Shown here one piece after another: positions 26,583 to 37,605 of a stretch of 64,000 bases of DNA. Made by a program: the position numbers and the translations under genes. The number at the start of each line of letters is the position of its first letter. The stretch's first letter is position 1. A model generated the notes under the pieces. It was given only the letters and a program-made list of their open reading frames with translations. It was not told the origin of the DNA and ran no database searches. Source of the DNA: Micromonospora sp. R77 (GTDB lineage Bacteria; Actinomycetota; Actinomycetes; Mycobacteriales; Micromonosporaceae); NCBI RefSeq assembly GCF_022747945.1, contig NZ_JALDST010000001.1, forward strand, positions 434,001 through 498,000, written 5' to 3'.

Positions 26583-27275
26583 GTGTGTGCCGCCATCCTG
26601 CTCGCCGAGGACGACCCCAGCCAGGCCGAACTGGTCCGCCGCTACCTCGTGGCCAGCGGGCACGACGTCACCGTGGCGCCGGACGGGCAGCGAACGCTCG
26701 AGCTCGCCCGCTCCCGCCGGCCCGATCTGATCGTGCTCGACGTGATGATGCCGCGCCTCGACGGGCTGACCGTCTGCCGGGTCCTGCGCGAGGAGTCACC
26801 GGTCCCGATCCTCATCCTGACCGCCCGCAGCAGTGAGGACGACATGCTGCTGGGTCTCGACCTGGGCGCCGACGACTACCTCACCAAGCCGTACAGCCCC
26901 CGGGAGCTGATGGCCCGAGTGCGTACGCTGCTGCGCCGGGCCGTCCCTGCACCGGCCCGTCCGGAGCGGGTGCTGCGCATCGGTCGGATCGTCGTCGACC
27001 TGGACGGGCACACCGTCACCGTGGCGGACCGGCCGGTCGAGTGCACGCCGGCCGAGTTCGCGATCCTGGCAGCCATGGCGGCTCAGCCCGAACGGGTTCT
27101 CACCCGCCCGCAGCTGCTGGAGCACACCCGTGGCATCGACCGCGAGTCGACCAATCGGGCGATCGACACCCACATCATGAACCTGCGCCGGAAGGTCGAA
27201 TCAGATCCGCGCCGCCCCGTCCACCTGCTCACCGTCTACGGTGTCGGCTACAAGATCTCCGATGCGGCGCGGTAG
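26583..27275 (+). CDS. OmpR/PhoB-family response regulator
   Basis: GTG 26583 is chosen because the receiver domain begins immediately (CAAILLAEDDPSQAELVRR) and a -10 box directly precedes it. 230 residues. The receiver has the acidic pair EDD, phospho-acceptor Asp53 (LIVLDVMMPR) and Lys in YLTKPYSPREL. The C-terminal winged helix ends with VHLLTVYGVGYKI. It is divergent from the exporter operon and overlaps the kinase gene, so the pair probably controls the exporter. Confidence 0.92.
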   Translation: MCAAILLAEDDPSQAELVRRYLVASGHDVTVAPDGQRTLELARSRRPDLIVLDVMMPRLDGLTVCRVLREESPVPILILTARSSEDDMLLGLDLGADDYLTKPYSPRELMARVRTLLRRAVPAPARPERVLRIGRIVVDLDGHTVTVADRPVECTPAEFAILAAMAAQPERVLTRPQLLEHTRGIDRESTNRAIDTHIMNLRRKVESDPRRPVHLLTVYGVGYKISDAAR

Positions 27276-29028
27276 GGTCCCGCTCCGGCGCAGCCTGATC
27301 GTCCGGCTGCTGGCGGCGTCGCTGACGATCGCCGTCACCGCGATCGTGGCCACCGCCTGGCTCACGTTCCGCGCCACCACCCAGGTGATCCAGCAGGAGC
27401 GGAGCCAGTCGCTGGCCAACCACGCCCAGATCTACGACTCCCTGACCGGCTACGCCGCCACCCACACCAGCTGGGCATCCGCCGGTCCGCTACTGGCCGA
27501 CCTGGCCCGGCACACCGGACGGCGGATCACCCTGACCACCCGCGACCGGACGGTGCTGGCCGAATCCGCGCCAGGACCCGCACTGCACGGGACCGCACCG
27601 TCGGCAACCGTCGACCCGCTGCGGCTGGACGCCGGTCTCAGCGGCCGCCCGGACGGCAGCATCGACCCGAGAGTCATCGGGCCGTACGCCCTGTCCGCGA
27701 AGGAGGCGACGGTGCTGCGGGACGCCGCCGAGCGGACGGCGACCTGCATGGAGACATACGGCATCAGGACCGAGATCTCGGTACGGGCGTCCGGGCGCCC
27801 GGCAGTCGAGACGCTCGGTGCCGAGGACGCGGCGGCCCGCGCCGAGTGCACGCTGCCGTACCTGAATCTGGCGATGTCCAGTGAGCAGCGGCCGTTGGCC
27901 GACCTGGCCGAGGCGACCAGCACCTGTCTGGGCCGGCCCGGCGCGGTTCGGGCGATCTCTCCGGACTTCACCGCCGTTCTGTCCGCGGGCGCCGGCCCGC
28001 CGTCGGACGCCGTCGAGGACTGTGTCCTGGAGAGCCGCCGCGACCAGCTCCGGAGGTACGTCGCGCCGCCGGCGCTGGTCTTGGTCACCTCGCTGCGTGG
28101 CGAGGCCGGCGGCACGACCATCGACCTGTCGCGGCCCAGCCTGCTGCGCATCTTCGGGGTCACCGGTCTGGTGCTGGCGCTGGCCGTCGGCGTCACCGTG
28201 CTGGTCGGTGTCCGGCTGGTGCGCCCACTGCAGACACTGACCGACGTGGTCGGTGACCCGTCCGGGCGCCGGCGGCGGGTCACGGTGCGTACCCATGACG
28301 AGATCGGCCGGCTCGCTACTGCGTTCAACGAGCTCAGCGAGCACCGCGAGCAGCTGGAACGCCAGCGCAAGGACATGGTCAGCGACGTGGCGCACGAGCT
28401 GCGCTCACCGCTGACCAACATCCGCAGCTGGCTGGAGGGCGCTCAGGACAGGGTGGTCCCGCTCGACCCGCAACTGGTGGACCTGGTGCTCAACGAGGCC
28501 GTACTGCTCCAGCACGTCATCGACGATCTGCGCGACCTCGCCGCCGCGGACGCCGGGACACTGCGGCTGCACCCCGAGCCGACCTACATCAACGATCTTC
28601 TCGCGCAGGTCGTGGAGGCGCACCGAGGATCAGCGGAGCGCGCCGGCACGCTTCTCGTCAGCGAACCGGCCGACGACCCGCTGGTGACGGTCGACCCGAA
28701 CCGGCTCCGACAGATGGTCGGCAACCTGGTCACCAACGCGATCCGGCACACGCCGGCGCGCGGACGAGTGACCATCCGCTCCGGCGTGACGGCCGACCGG
28801 CTGACGATCTCGGTCATCGACACCGGCACCGGGATCCCCACCGCGGATCTCCCCCGCGTCTTCGACCGCTTCTGGCGCGCCGACGCTTCCCGAAGCCGAT
28901 CCACCGGCGGCAGCGGGCTGGGCCTGTCCATCGTCCGGCGCCTCGCCGAAGCCCACGGCGGCACCGTCAGCGCGGCGAGCGAGATCGGTGTCGGCAGCAC
29001 CTTCACCCTCAGCCTCCCGACAGCGTGA
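27262..29028 (+). CDS. Sensor histidine kinase
   Basis: The start at ATG 27262 overlaps the regulator stop by 14 nt. 588 residues: first transmembrane helix (about 12-34), an extracellular sensor of about 260 residues with several Cys, second helix (LRIFGVTGLVLALAVGVTVLVG), HAMP, and a DHp domain with DVAHELRSPLTNIRS (phospho-His about 378). The HATPase domain follows with an N-box (NLVTNAIRHTP), G1 (DTGTGI) and G2 (GGSGLGLSIV). It is the cognate kinase of the preceding regulator. The ligand is unknown; the exporter context suggests an envelope stress or peptide signal. Confidence 0.92.
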   Translation: MRRGRVPLRRSLIVRLLAASLTIAVTAIVATAWLTFRATTQVIQQERSQSLANHAQIYDSLTGYAATHTSWASAGPLLADLARHTGRRITLTTRDRTVLAESAPGPALHGTAPSATVDPLRLDAGLSGRPDGSIDPRVIGPYALSAKEATVLRDAAERTATCMETYGIRTEISVRASGRPAVETLGAEDAAARAECTLPYLNLAMSSEQRPLADLAEATSTCLGRPGAVRAISPDFTAVLSAGAGPPSDAVEDCVLESRRDQLRRYVAPPALVLVTSLRGEAGGTTIDLSRPSLLRIFGVTGLVLALAVGVTVLVGVRLVRPLQTLTDVVGDPSGRRRRVTVRTHDEIGRLATAFNELSEHREQLERQRKDMVSDVAHELRSPLTNIRSWLEGAQDRVVPLDPQLVDLVLNEAVLLQHVIDDLRDLAAADAGTLRLHPEPTYINDLLAQVVEAHRGSAERAGTLLVSEPADDPLVTVDPNRLRQMVGNLVTNAIRHTPARGRVTIRSGVTADRLTISVIDTGTGIPTADLPRVFDRFWRADASRSRSTGGSGLGLSIVRRLAEAHGGTVSAASEIGVGSTFTLSLPTA

Positions 29029-29129
29029 CCGGCCGCACCCACGCCCTGACATGACGGCTTGACCGTGCCCCTACGACACAGTTTCCACTCGGGCAGGTAC
29101 ACCTCGACACGCACTCGAAGGGCCTGCTG

Positions 29130-30068
29130 ATGGACACCTCACCGACCGTCGATCCACGACACCCGGCCATCCACGTGAAGCCGGCGTCGCCCACGTCGGC
29201 CCGGCCGGGCGTCGACGACTCCCGGCCGTTCGGCGCCCACCTGCGGATGGCCTGGTGGAAGCCGCTGGTGGCGATCGTCGTACCGCTGGTGATGCTGCTC
29301 GTGCTGCAGATTCTCGGCTATCAACTCGCCGGTGCTCTCACCGGCAGCGACGACCCGATGGCGGCGACCATGACGCCGTCGAAGTTCCTCGCCGTGAACC
29401 TCGCCACCATCGTGACCGGTGTGCTGGCGGTGCTGCTGCTGGCCAGGCTGGCCGGGGTGCCCTGGCGCACGCTGATCAGCTCACCGCGCTCGCTCGATCG
29501 GCGCCGCCTGGTGCGCTACCTGCTCAGCGCGGCCGTGTTGGTGGCGGCCGGCATCGGGGTGGTCGCCGTGCTGGCCCCCGACTCCCCGGGATGGGTCGCG
29601 TTCGGCGTGTCCGGCACCACCGTCGTCATGGTTGTCCTGACCTTGCTGACCACGCCGCTTCAGGCCCTCGGCGAGGAGCTGATGTTCCGCAGCGTCGCCC
29701 TGACCGCGGCGGCGTCCTGGGTGCGCGCAGTCCGTCCGGCGCTGGCCCTCGGTATCGTCGTCTCCAGCCTGCTGTTCGCGCTGTCGCACGGGTCCAGTGA
29801 CCCGTGGCTGTTCGGCTACTACGCCTTCATCGGCGCCTGCACCGCCCTGATGGCGATCATGAGTGGAGGTATCGAGGCACCGGTCGCCTTCCACGTCGCC
29901 AACAACGTCCTGTTCACGATCGTCAACACGGTGATGTCGGACGGCGAACCGTTCGCCATCGAACGCTCCTCCGGCAGCGGCGACGCCGCCGTGCTGCTCC
30001 TGGCCCTGGTCAACGTCGCCATGCTCGTGCTCGTCTGGTGGCGCGAGCGGAAGTCCCGTGCCGCCTGA
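29130..30068 (+). CDS. CPBP-family intramembrane metalloprotease
   Basis: 312 residues with about eight transmembrane helices. The family motifs are present: GEELMFRS (EExxxR), SHGSSDPW (second motif His) and AFHVANNVLF (third motif His/Asn). The start at ATG 29130 follows GAAGGG. CPBP (Abi/CAAX-like) proteins are membrane proteases or scaffolds used in peptide maturation and bacteriocin immunity. It follows the kinase gene by about 100 nt and its stop lies 32 nt before the MerR gene start. Confidence 0.87.
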   Translation: MDTSPTVDPRHPAIHVKPASPTSARPGVDDSRPFGAHLRMAWWKPLVAIVVPLVMLLVLQILGYQLAGALTGSDDPMAATMTPSKFLAVNLATIVTGVLAVLLLARLAGVPWRTLISSPRSLDRRRLVRYLLSAAVLVAAGIGVVAVLAPDSPGWVAFGVSGTTVVMVVLTLLTTPLQALGEELMFRSVALTAAASWVRAVRPALALGIVVSSLLFALSHGSSDPWLFGYYAFIGACTALMAIMSGGIEAPVAFHVANNVLFTIVNTVMSDGEPFAIERSSGSGDAAVLLLALVNVAMLVLVWWRERKSRAA

Positions 30069-30099
30069 ACCGCCCGAGCCGCCCGAAGGAGACGCGACC

Positions 30100-30843
30100 A
30101 TGGCCTGGAGCACCCGCGAGATCGCTGAGCTGTCGGGAACCACGATCAAAACGGTCCGTTACTACCACGAGATCGGACTGCTCGACGAGCCCGATCGCCG
30201 ATCCAACGGCTACAAGCAGTACGAGATCCGCCACCTGACCAGGCTCTTGCAGATCAAGCGCCTGACCGGGCTGGGTGTCCCGCTCGAACAGGTCGCCGCG
30301 ATGGGCACCGACCCCGACGGGCTGGTGTCGGTCTTCCGGGCCATCGACACCGAACTCGAAGCGACCGTGGAACGACTGCAGAACATCCGACGGGAATTGG
30401 CGGTCCTGACCCGGCCCGGGGCGGCGCCCGACGTCCCGGCCGGGTTCCACGCCGTCGCGGAACGTTTGCGCGACAACGACCGCGCCCTGCTCATGGTGTA
30501 CGCCCAACTGTTCTCCGACGAATCGATGCAAACGGTTCAGCAGGTCCTTCGGGACCGTCCCGACGACGCCTTGGACGAGGCCTTCCGCGACCTGCCCGCC
30601 GACGCCGACGAGGCCACCCGACAAGCGCTCGCCGAACGACTTGCGCCACTGATGGACCCCACGGCCACCACCAACCCGGTGACGCTCGCACCGAAAGCCA
30701 CCACACCCCGGCAGTCCGACGCCGCACGCAGCACCGCCGGCCAGGCCCTCGAGGCGCTGTACCACCGCGCCCAGCTCGACGTACTGCGCCGGGCATACGA
30801 GATCAGCAGCCGACCCGGAGGAACCGGAAGTCACGGCAGCTGA
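30100..30843 (+). CDS. MerR-family transcriptional regulator
   Basis: ATG 30100 (MAWSTREIAELSGTTIKTVRYYHEIGLL) follows GAAGGAGA. 247 residues. The N-terminal winged helix is typical of MerR (TIKTVRYYHEIGLLDEPDR), followed by the coiled-coil dimerisation helix (about 75-115) and a C-terminal effector domain of about 130 residues without a Cys metal-binding cluster. It is therefore more likely a drug- or small-molecule-responsive or TipAL-like regulator than a metal sensor. It may regulate the CPBP gene just upstream. Confidence 0.87.
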   Translation: MAWSTREIAELSGTTIKTVRYYHEIGLLDEPDRRSNGYKQYEIRHLTRLLQIKRLTGLGVPLEQVAAMGTDPDGLVSVFRAIDTELEATVERLQNIRRELAVLTRPGAAPDVPAGFHAVAERLRDNDRALLMVYAQLFSDESMQTVQQVLRDRPDDALDEAFRDLPADADEATRQALAERLAPLMDPTATTNPVTLAPKATTPRQSDAARSTAGQALEALYHRAQLDVLRRAYEISSRPGGTGSHGS

Positions 30844-30866
30844 AGAGCGATCCATCGAGCTTGGCG

Positions 30867-31609
30867 TCAGATCGAACAGCTCCACAACGTCTCGTAGGGG
30901 CTGCCCTGTCCACCAACTTCCGCGGGGTGACGGAGTGGCACGTGCGCGGTCATCCGTACGGGCCCGTTCTGGGTCATCCAGTACCAGATCGAGGTCTTCC
31001 AGGCCACGGCCGCGTCGGTCTCCACCAGCGAGGGGTTGGCCAGCAGCGGGAGCCCGAGGGCGATATCAGCGGCGTTGTAGTTGAAGTTCCAGCTGAGCTG
31101 GATCGGCCCACGCCCGTAGTAGTCAGCCTGGCCGGCTGGGCATCCGTACGGCTGGCTGGCGTCGCAGTACTGCGGATATTTGGCCTGATTCTGCTCGACG
31201 ACATGGACCAGGCCGCCGGTCTCGTGGTGCACGTTAGCCAGGAAGGCTGCGGCTTCTTGCCGCTGCACGATGGTGCTGCCGGTCCTGGTGAAGCCCGGGT
31301 ACGCGCTCAGCGCGGCCACCAGACCGGAGTAGGTGTAGAAGGAGTTCCGGCCCGGGAACATCTGGTTGAGCTGGGCCTCGGTGACCACGAAGTCGCCCGG
31401 GTTGCCGGGGGCGTGGTGCTGGTGGGCGGCGTGGACCCGCCGCAGGTACCGAGGTCGTTCCAGACGCCGGTGGTGCCGGGCGGCGCCTCGTTCCGGGTCC
31501 ACCACTTCGCCTGGTAGTTGTGGCCGTTCGCGGAGACCTGGTTCCCTCCGGTATAGACGGCCGAGGGCTGCCACGGCACCGCACAGGCGGCGGCGGAGGC
31601 TGAGGTCAT
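30867..31609 (-). pseudogene. GH19 chitinase with N-terminal CBM5/12 domain, frameshifted
   Basis: One minus-strand frame from 31609 gives a short secretion-signal remnant and a CBM5/12 chitin-binding domain (AVYTGGNQVSANGHNY, WWTRNEAPPGTTGVW). At about 31390-31420 coding moves to another frame, which carries the GH19 catalytic domain (TEAQLNQMFPGR, catalytic-type VHHETGG, YYGRGPIQLSWNFNY) to the stop at 30867. The last 30 or so residues diverge from the family after MTAH, and the signal peptide is mostly missing. A frameshift plus two ragged ends indicates a dead gene, unless part of this is sequencing error. It sits next to an intact GH18 chitinase and an AA10 monooxygenase. Confidence 0.8.
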
Positions 31610-31635
31610 CGGGACGATCGCGGGTCGCCACTCGC

Positions 31636-31670
31636 GGTGGGGAGGGACCGGTGCGTGGTCCCTCCCCGCC
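31636..31670. terminator. Terminator of the GH18 chitinase gene
   Basis: GGGGAGGGACC (31639-31649) and its exact complement (31657-31667) flank a 7-nt loop, and the stem extends three more pairs with one G-U. It lies 27 nt past the GH18 stop on the minus strand. Confidence 0.8.
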
Positions 31671-31696
31671 GTGTGGGTGGTGCGTCGGCGCTCGGC

Positions 31697-33397
<1,701 letters not shown>

Positions 33398-33433
33398 GGG
33401 GATCCTTCCCGTTGTGCGTGCCTAACTGGTGGG

Positions 33434-33522
33434 CGGTACGGGAGCGCGCCAACGTGCACCTGGTCAGGTGCTCGTCCAACGCGCGCTCCCGTACCTCGGT
33501 ACGAGTGGGGGTTCCCGTACCG
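33434..33522. promoter_or_regulatory. Nested inverted repeats between the AA10 and GH18 genes
   Basis: A 15-bp inverted repeat (33435-33449 with 33481-33495; arm GGTACGGGAGCGCGC) encloses a 16-bp near-perfect palindrome GCACCTGGTCAGGTGC (33456-33471). Immediately beside it a second inverted repeat pairs CGGTACG (33497-33503) with CGTACCG (33516-33522). The same CGGTACG core occurs four times. The block lies 37-125 bp upstream of the GH18 start and 70-158 bp past the AA10 stop, so it may be a terminator, an operator or both. Confidence 0.65.
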
Positions 33523-33591
33523 CCGTGCGTGTCCCCGGTGGGTGGTCCAGGGTCGGACCGCCGGCGCCGGTAGGGCCGGCGGAGTTTGCCG

Positions 33592-34347
33592 TCAGAGGCG
33601 CTGCCAGAGCGCGGCGGTGCTCGCCGGCTCCCAACCCTCCAGCGCCGTGTGTGCCTGCAGGCACCGGTAGTCCACGCCGCCGTAGCTGACGACGGTGCCG
33701 GTGGCGTACGCGGTACCGGCCTGCCACCCCTTGGTGCCGGGAACGATGGTCGGGGGCGTGGTCGTCGGCGGCGTGCTGGTCGGGGGCGTGGTCGTCGGCG
33801 GCGTGCTCGTCGGGGGCGTGGTCGGAGTCGTGCCACCGCCGACCTGGAGGTCGATGCAGGCGTAGAAGGCAGCGGCCGTGTCGGCGATGTTCCAGCGCGC
33901 CAGCAGCTTCTGCCGTCCGCTGTAGCCGCTGAGGTCGACGTTGTGGGTCACGGTGGCGTTGGGCTGACGACCGGCGTCGTCGAAGACGGCGATGCGGCGA
34001 TCACCGATGAAGTACTCCCAGGTGCTGGTCGAGTGCCGTGCGGTCAACGCCCAACTGAATGTGACGTTACGGCCGACCGGGGTGGCGCGCCACGCCTTGC
34101 TGTCGTCGTTCAGCTCCGGGAAACGCTCGTTCCCGCCGTTGCACTGCATCGAGCCCTTCGGCGCCTCCACGCTCTGGGGTTCGAACTTGACGTTGCCGCA
34201 GTCCGGCACGATGCCCTGCGCGCACTGCGCCTGCCGGCTCGGCGGGTTGGACACGTATCCGTGTGCCTGCGCGGGGGACGCCACGAGGGCCGAGGTCAGG
34301 ACGGTGCTGCCGACCGCCAGGGGCAGCAGAAGTTTCTTGCGCTTCAC
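33592..34347 (-). CDS. AA10 lytic polysaccharide monooxygenase with C-terminal CBM5/12
   Basis: The start is placed at GTG 34347 (VKRKKLLLPLAVGST), giving a 30-residue signal peptide that ends at AQA. The mature protein begins with His (HGYVSNPPSRQAQC), the copper-brace N-terminal His of AA10 enzymes. The second brace His is in TARHSTSTWEYF. A TPP/TST linker follows, then a CBM5/12 chitin-binding domain (YATGTVVSYGGVDYRCLQAHTA split around the linker). The enzyme oxidatively cleaves crystalline chitin and so assists the GH18 chitinase encoded downstream. ATG codons further upstream (34380 or 34398) are alternatives. Confidence 0.93.
   Translation of the reverse strand: MKRKKLLLPLAVGSTVLTSALVASPAQAHGYVSNPPSRQAQCAQGIVPDCGNVKFEPQSVEAPKGSMQCNGGNERFPELNDDSKAWRATPVGRNVTFSWALTARHSTSTWEYFIGDRRIAVFDDAGRQPNATVTHNVDLSGYSGRQKLLARWNIADTAAAFYACIDLQVGGGTTPTTPPTSTPPTTTPPTSTPPTTTPPTIVPGTKGWQAGTAYATGTVVSYGGVDYRCLQAHTALEGWEPASTAALWQRL
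33745..33835. repeat. Short tandem repeats encoding the AA10 linker
   Basis: About 36-bp units alternating GGGGGCGTGGTCGTCGGCGG and GCGTGCT(C/G)GTC encode alternating TPPTS and TPPTT on the minus strand. This is ordinary linker low complexity, not a mobile or CRISPR repeat. Confidence 0.7.
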
Positions 34348-34526
34348 GGGTTCACCGCTTTCTGGTTGACGCGACCGCATTCCATTGCGCTGAGGCAATG
34401 GGAAACGGTGGTGGGGGTGTGCGACCTCAGTACCGTAAAACGCGCGACTCCCTCAGGAAACAAGGTTAACTATTGCTTCAGGTACTGATGATGTGGAATC
34501 AACAAAGGACCGGGCACCGCCAGAAA
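34348..34526. promoter_or_regulatory. AT-richer promoter region upstream of the AA10 gene
   Basis: About 180 bp with notably lower GC than the surroundings (for example AAACAAGGTTAACTATTGC near 34458). It presumably carries the AA10 promoter on the minus strand. I see no exact operator consensus. Confidence 0.45.
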
Positions 34527-34577
34527 AGCGGCGGTCCCGCCTGGGGCCCCGAAGGACACCCGAGCGGGACCGCCGCT
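34527..34577. terminator. 14-bp stem-loop after the collagenase gene
   Basis: AGCGGCGGTCCCGC (34527-34540) and its exact complement (34564-34577) flank a 23-nt loop. It lies 18 nt past the ancestral stop of the M9 gene (34595), which supports that stop as the original gene end. Confidence 0.75.
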
Positions 34578-34594
34578 CCTGCCGGTGTGCAGGG

Positions 34595-37246
34595 TCAGCG
34601 GGTGACCGACAAGGTCACGCCCGCACAACCCGTCGTACCGGACAGGCTGACATAGTGGTAGCCGGGTTTGGGCGCGGTGACCAGGAGCGTCTCCGAGTTG
34701 CCCTTCGCCGCCGAGCGCCGCAGGTAGGAGTCCCTGGACGCCCATCCGTCGGGGTGGTAGTAGAGGTCGCAGTCACCCGTTCAGCCGGCCGACGAGATAC
34801 CCAGCCGGTCCGTGCCGGCGGGCACGAGCAACCACAGGTAGTCGTAGTTGCCGGCGGCCGCGGCACGACCGGTCCGTTGGCAGTCCAGACCCAGGCTGTT
34901 GCGGTCAGGTCCGGCACAGGTCCGCACCACCGAGCCAACGGTGACCGACCGGCCGACCGTCGCCGTCGCGCCCTTGTCGTCGGTGACGGTCAGCCGCACC
35001 TGGTAGGTCCCGTCGGTCCGGTACGTCTTACGCGGGTTGCCGGCCCGCGAGGTGCTGCCGTCGCCGAAGTCCCACGTCCTGGCGACGACCCGACCGTCGG
35101 TGTCCGAGGACCTGTCGGTGAACGAGAGGGTCCGTCCACTGCTTCGGTGCGTGAAGTCCGCGGTCGGGGCCTGGTTGACCGCCGGGTCCGGCGAGGTGGT
35201 GGTGTCGGGTGACACGCTCGGCGACGCGGAGGGCGACCCGCTCGGCGCCGAGGGACTGGGCGAGGACGGCGACGGCGTGGGCGAGGACGCGCTCGGCGTG
35301 GGTGAGGCTTCGTCCGACGGCGTTACCATCCGCTGACACCCCCCGCTCGCGCAGGCGGCCAGCCAGGTGAACCAGGAGTTGTCGTAGCGGGTGCCGATGT
35401 CGGCGGTGAGCAGTCGACGGGCGGCGGCGTAGTCACCGGTGCGGTACGACCGGAGCACGGCGTCGACGTCGCCGCGATGGTTCTCGATCATGTGCCGGAC
35501 CGCGAGGTAGCCCCACAAGTAGACCCGGGTGCTGTCCTGCCCGTACCCGGTGTCGAAGACGGTGCGCAGCGAGTAGGTCCGCCGGCCGGCCTCGGCCACC
35601 GCGCTGCTGTAGACCTGCCCACGGTAGTGGTAAGAGACGTACTCGGCGAATCCCTCGATCCACCACACCGTCGGCGTCTGCGTGGCGGTGCCGAAGTCGC
35701 CCCGCATGTCGAAGCGACCGTCCAGATAGTGGGTGTACTCGTGGTTGAGGTTCCAGATCTCGAAAGTGGGCCTGGACCACTCCGCCTCGTACGCGATGAA
35801 CCTGGCCTGATTTCCGGTCGCGGCGGGATTTCCTTCCAGGTACATGCCGCCGTTGTTCGTGTCGATGCCGAAGGTCGCTCCGGCGTAGGCCCGGTAGTCG
35901 TTGCTGGAGTTGTAGACGACGACTTCCAGCGCGGTGTTGTTGTCCGCAGCCACCGGACCAGGGTCTCGGACCAGCCGATGGAAGAAGGCGTCCTGAGCCA
36001 GCAGACTGCGGCAACTCGCCTCGGCCTCGGCGATGGTCATCTGCTGGGCGCGGATCCGCAGCGTGGGGCTGCAGATGTGCCGGAAGACCAGCACGTCGTT
36101 GAGCTGTCCGGCCAGGCCACACGTCTGGTAAGCCGCACAGGACGGGCGGTCGTACGTGTCCGCCATCTCCGCCGTGCCGATCCACAGCGAGGCCGTCGGA
36201 CCGGTGCGCCCACTGTGGGCGAGCACGTCGCGAACCTGCTCACGGGTACGGCCGCGCAGGGCGTCGTACTGGAGGAAGCGTCCGAGTTCCCGGCCCGCGT
36301 TGACGACCAGGAAGTCCTGCTCCGTGCCGAGCACCCTCTCGTGCTGCCGGGCGAAGTCGTGCAGGGTGTCCAGCAGCTGCGGGTCGGCGCGGACCGCGGC
36401 GACGAAGTCGGGGTCCCGGCGGCCGTGGAACAGCAGCGTGAACGCCTGGTTCACCGCGTTGACCATCCACCACGAGCGGTTGTACTTCGGCCCGTACGAC
36501 GACAGCGTGCCACGCACCACCGGCAGGTAGAAGCGGTTGAGGCCCAGTTCGTCGGCGAGGACCAACGCTTCGGTCCGGATCTCCCCGTTCACGTCGTTCA
36601 CCACGGCGAGCGCCGGGTTGGCGAAGAGCGTGTCCAGGGCCGGTCGGGCCGCTGCCGCGAGTCGCTGGTCCGGCTCATCGCCGTGGGCGCGCCGGAACGC
36701 ATGCCCGGTGCTGAGGTAGAGCGCGAACTGAGCCGCGTGGGACGGACTCTCGCGACGACCTGCCTCCTCCGCGAAGGCCCGGACGATGGTGGTCAGTTTG
36801 CCGTCCTCGAAGGCGCGACTGCCCTCGGTCCGCCCGAGCTTCGACAACCCGGCGATGCACTCGGTGGTCGACCGCTTCACCCGGTCGACCAGGTCGGCAC
36901 CGCGCTGGTCGGTGTAGTCACGGGTGACGCACTGACCCCCGGCTGGGGCTGCCCCGGTGACCGGCCGGCGCTTCAGGGCCACCGACGCGTCGTCGTAGCT
37001 GCGGTACGCCTGGTCGTGCGAGGCCGGAAGCGGAGCCCGTTCGTCCAGCGGCTCGGGTTCATGGGACACGTGATCGAGCGTGTCGTTCGACGACAACGGC
37101 ACGATCGGGGAGGCCGAGGTGGGACTGGCGGCGGGTCGCCGCTGGTGCGCGGTAGTCCAGGCCACGGCGCCCGCGGACAGGAGCACGGTCGCGATGCTGA
37201 GCGCCAGCAGTGCCCGTAGGCGCTGACGTCGGGGATCTCTTCTCAT
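34595..37246 (-). pseudogene. Secreted M9-family collagenase with PKD and PPC domains, interrupted by an in-frame TGA
   Basis: The start at ATG 37246 (MRRDPRRQRLRALLALSIA) follows AAGG and gives an anchor/signal peptide. The N-terminal M9 domain covers about 90-420. The catalytic domain has the zinc motif HEYTH (about 502-506) and the downstream Glu in WWIEGFAEY. A Ser/Pro linker, a PKD domain (PTADFTHRSSGRTLSFTDRS) and a PPC-type domain follow. Translation stops at TGA 34781-34783 (after GISSAG). The same frame then continues for 62 codons with clear PPC sequence (TGDCDLYYHPDGW, YHYVSLSGTTGCAGVTLSV) to TGA 34595. The expressed product, 34781-37246, would still have the full catalytic and PKD domains and may be active with a truncated binding domain. 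Confidence 0.85.
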
Positions 37247-37535
37247 GCGAGACCTTCGTGGGAGAGAGGGGAAGCCGCCGCCGGGTGGGATTCCGGCGAT
37301 CGCAGTCCGCGGACATCGTCCGGATGCGGAGGACGTGCGGCACGCTGTCCGGCGGCGGTGCCGGTCCGGGACGGGCCGCACCACGATGGTCGTGAGATGG
37401 TGCGCCCGCTTACCGACGTCGGGACGCTAATGGCGTGAATTCGCGGGGCACAAGCCAACTAAGCCGATCGAAAGAATGCGCCGGGCCGTATCTCCGGCTT
37501 CTTAATAACGGGGTTCGGCGAGTTGGCGGCCACCG
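37247..37535. other. Intergenic region upstream of the collagenase gene, left of IS21
   Basis: 289 bp holding the presumed collagenase promoter. I see no credible ORF. It ends in CACCG, the left target duplication of the IS21 element. Confidence 0.5.
37531..37535. repeat. IS21 target-site duplication CACCG, left copy
   Basis: CACCG is repeated exactly at 41363-41367, immediately outside the opposite IS21 end. Confidence 0.8.
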
Positions 37536-37605
37536 TGTCGGCTCCGCCTGAAAACTGACCACGTGGTTCCGGCTGAATCGGGACCACCTCCTGAAGCATC
37601 GGGAG

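Noticed and set aside
33745..33835. Regular short repeats that resemble a CRISPR-like array
   Set aside because: They encode the TPPTS/TPPTT linker of the AA10 enzyme in frame. There are no spacers and no cas genes.
34781..34783. TGA as a selenocysteine codon in the collagenase
   Set aside because: No SECIS-like hairpin directly after it, and the position is a Gly/turn in the family, not a catalytic residue.
35477..37219. Plus-strand open frame of 580 codons
   Set aside because: Complement of the collagenase gene, which has HEYTH and PKD motifs on the minus strand.
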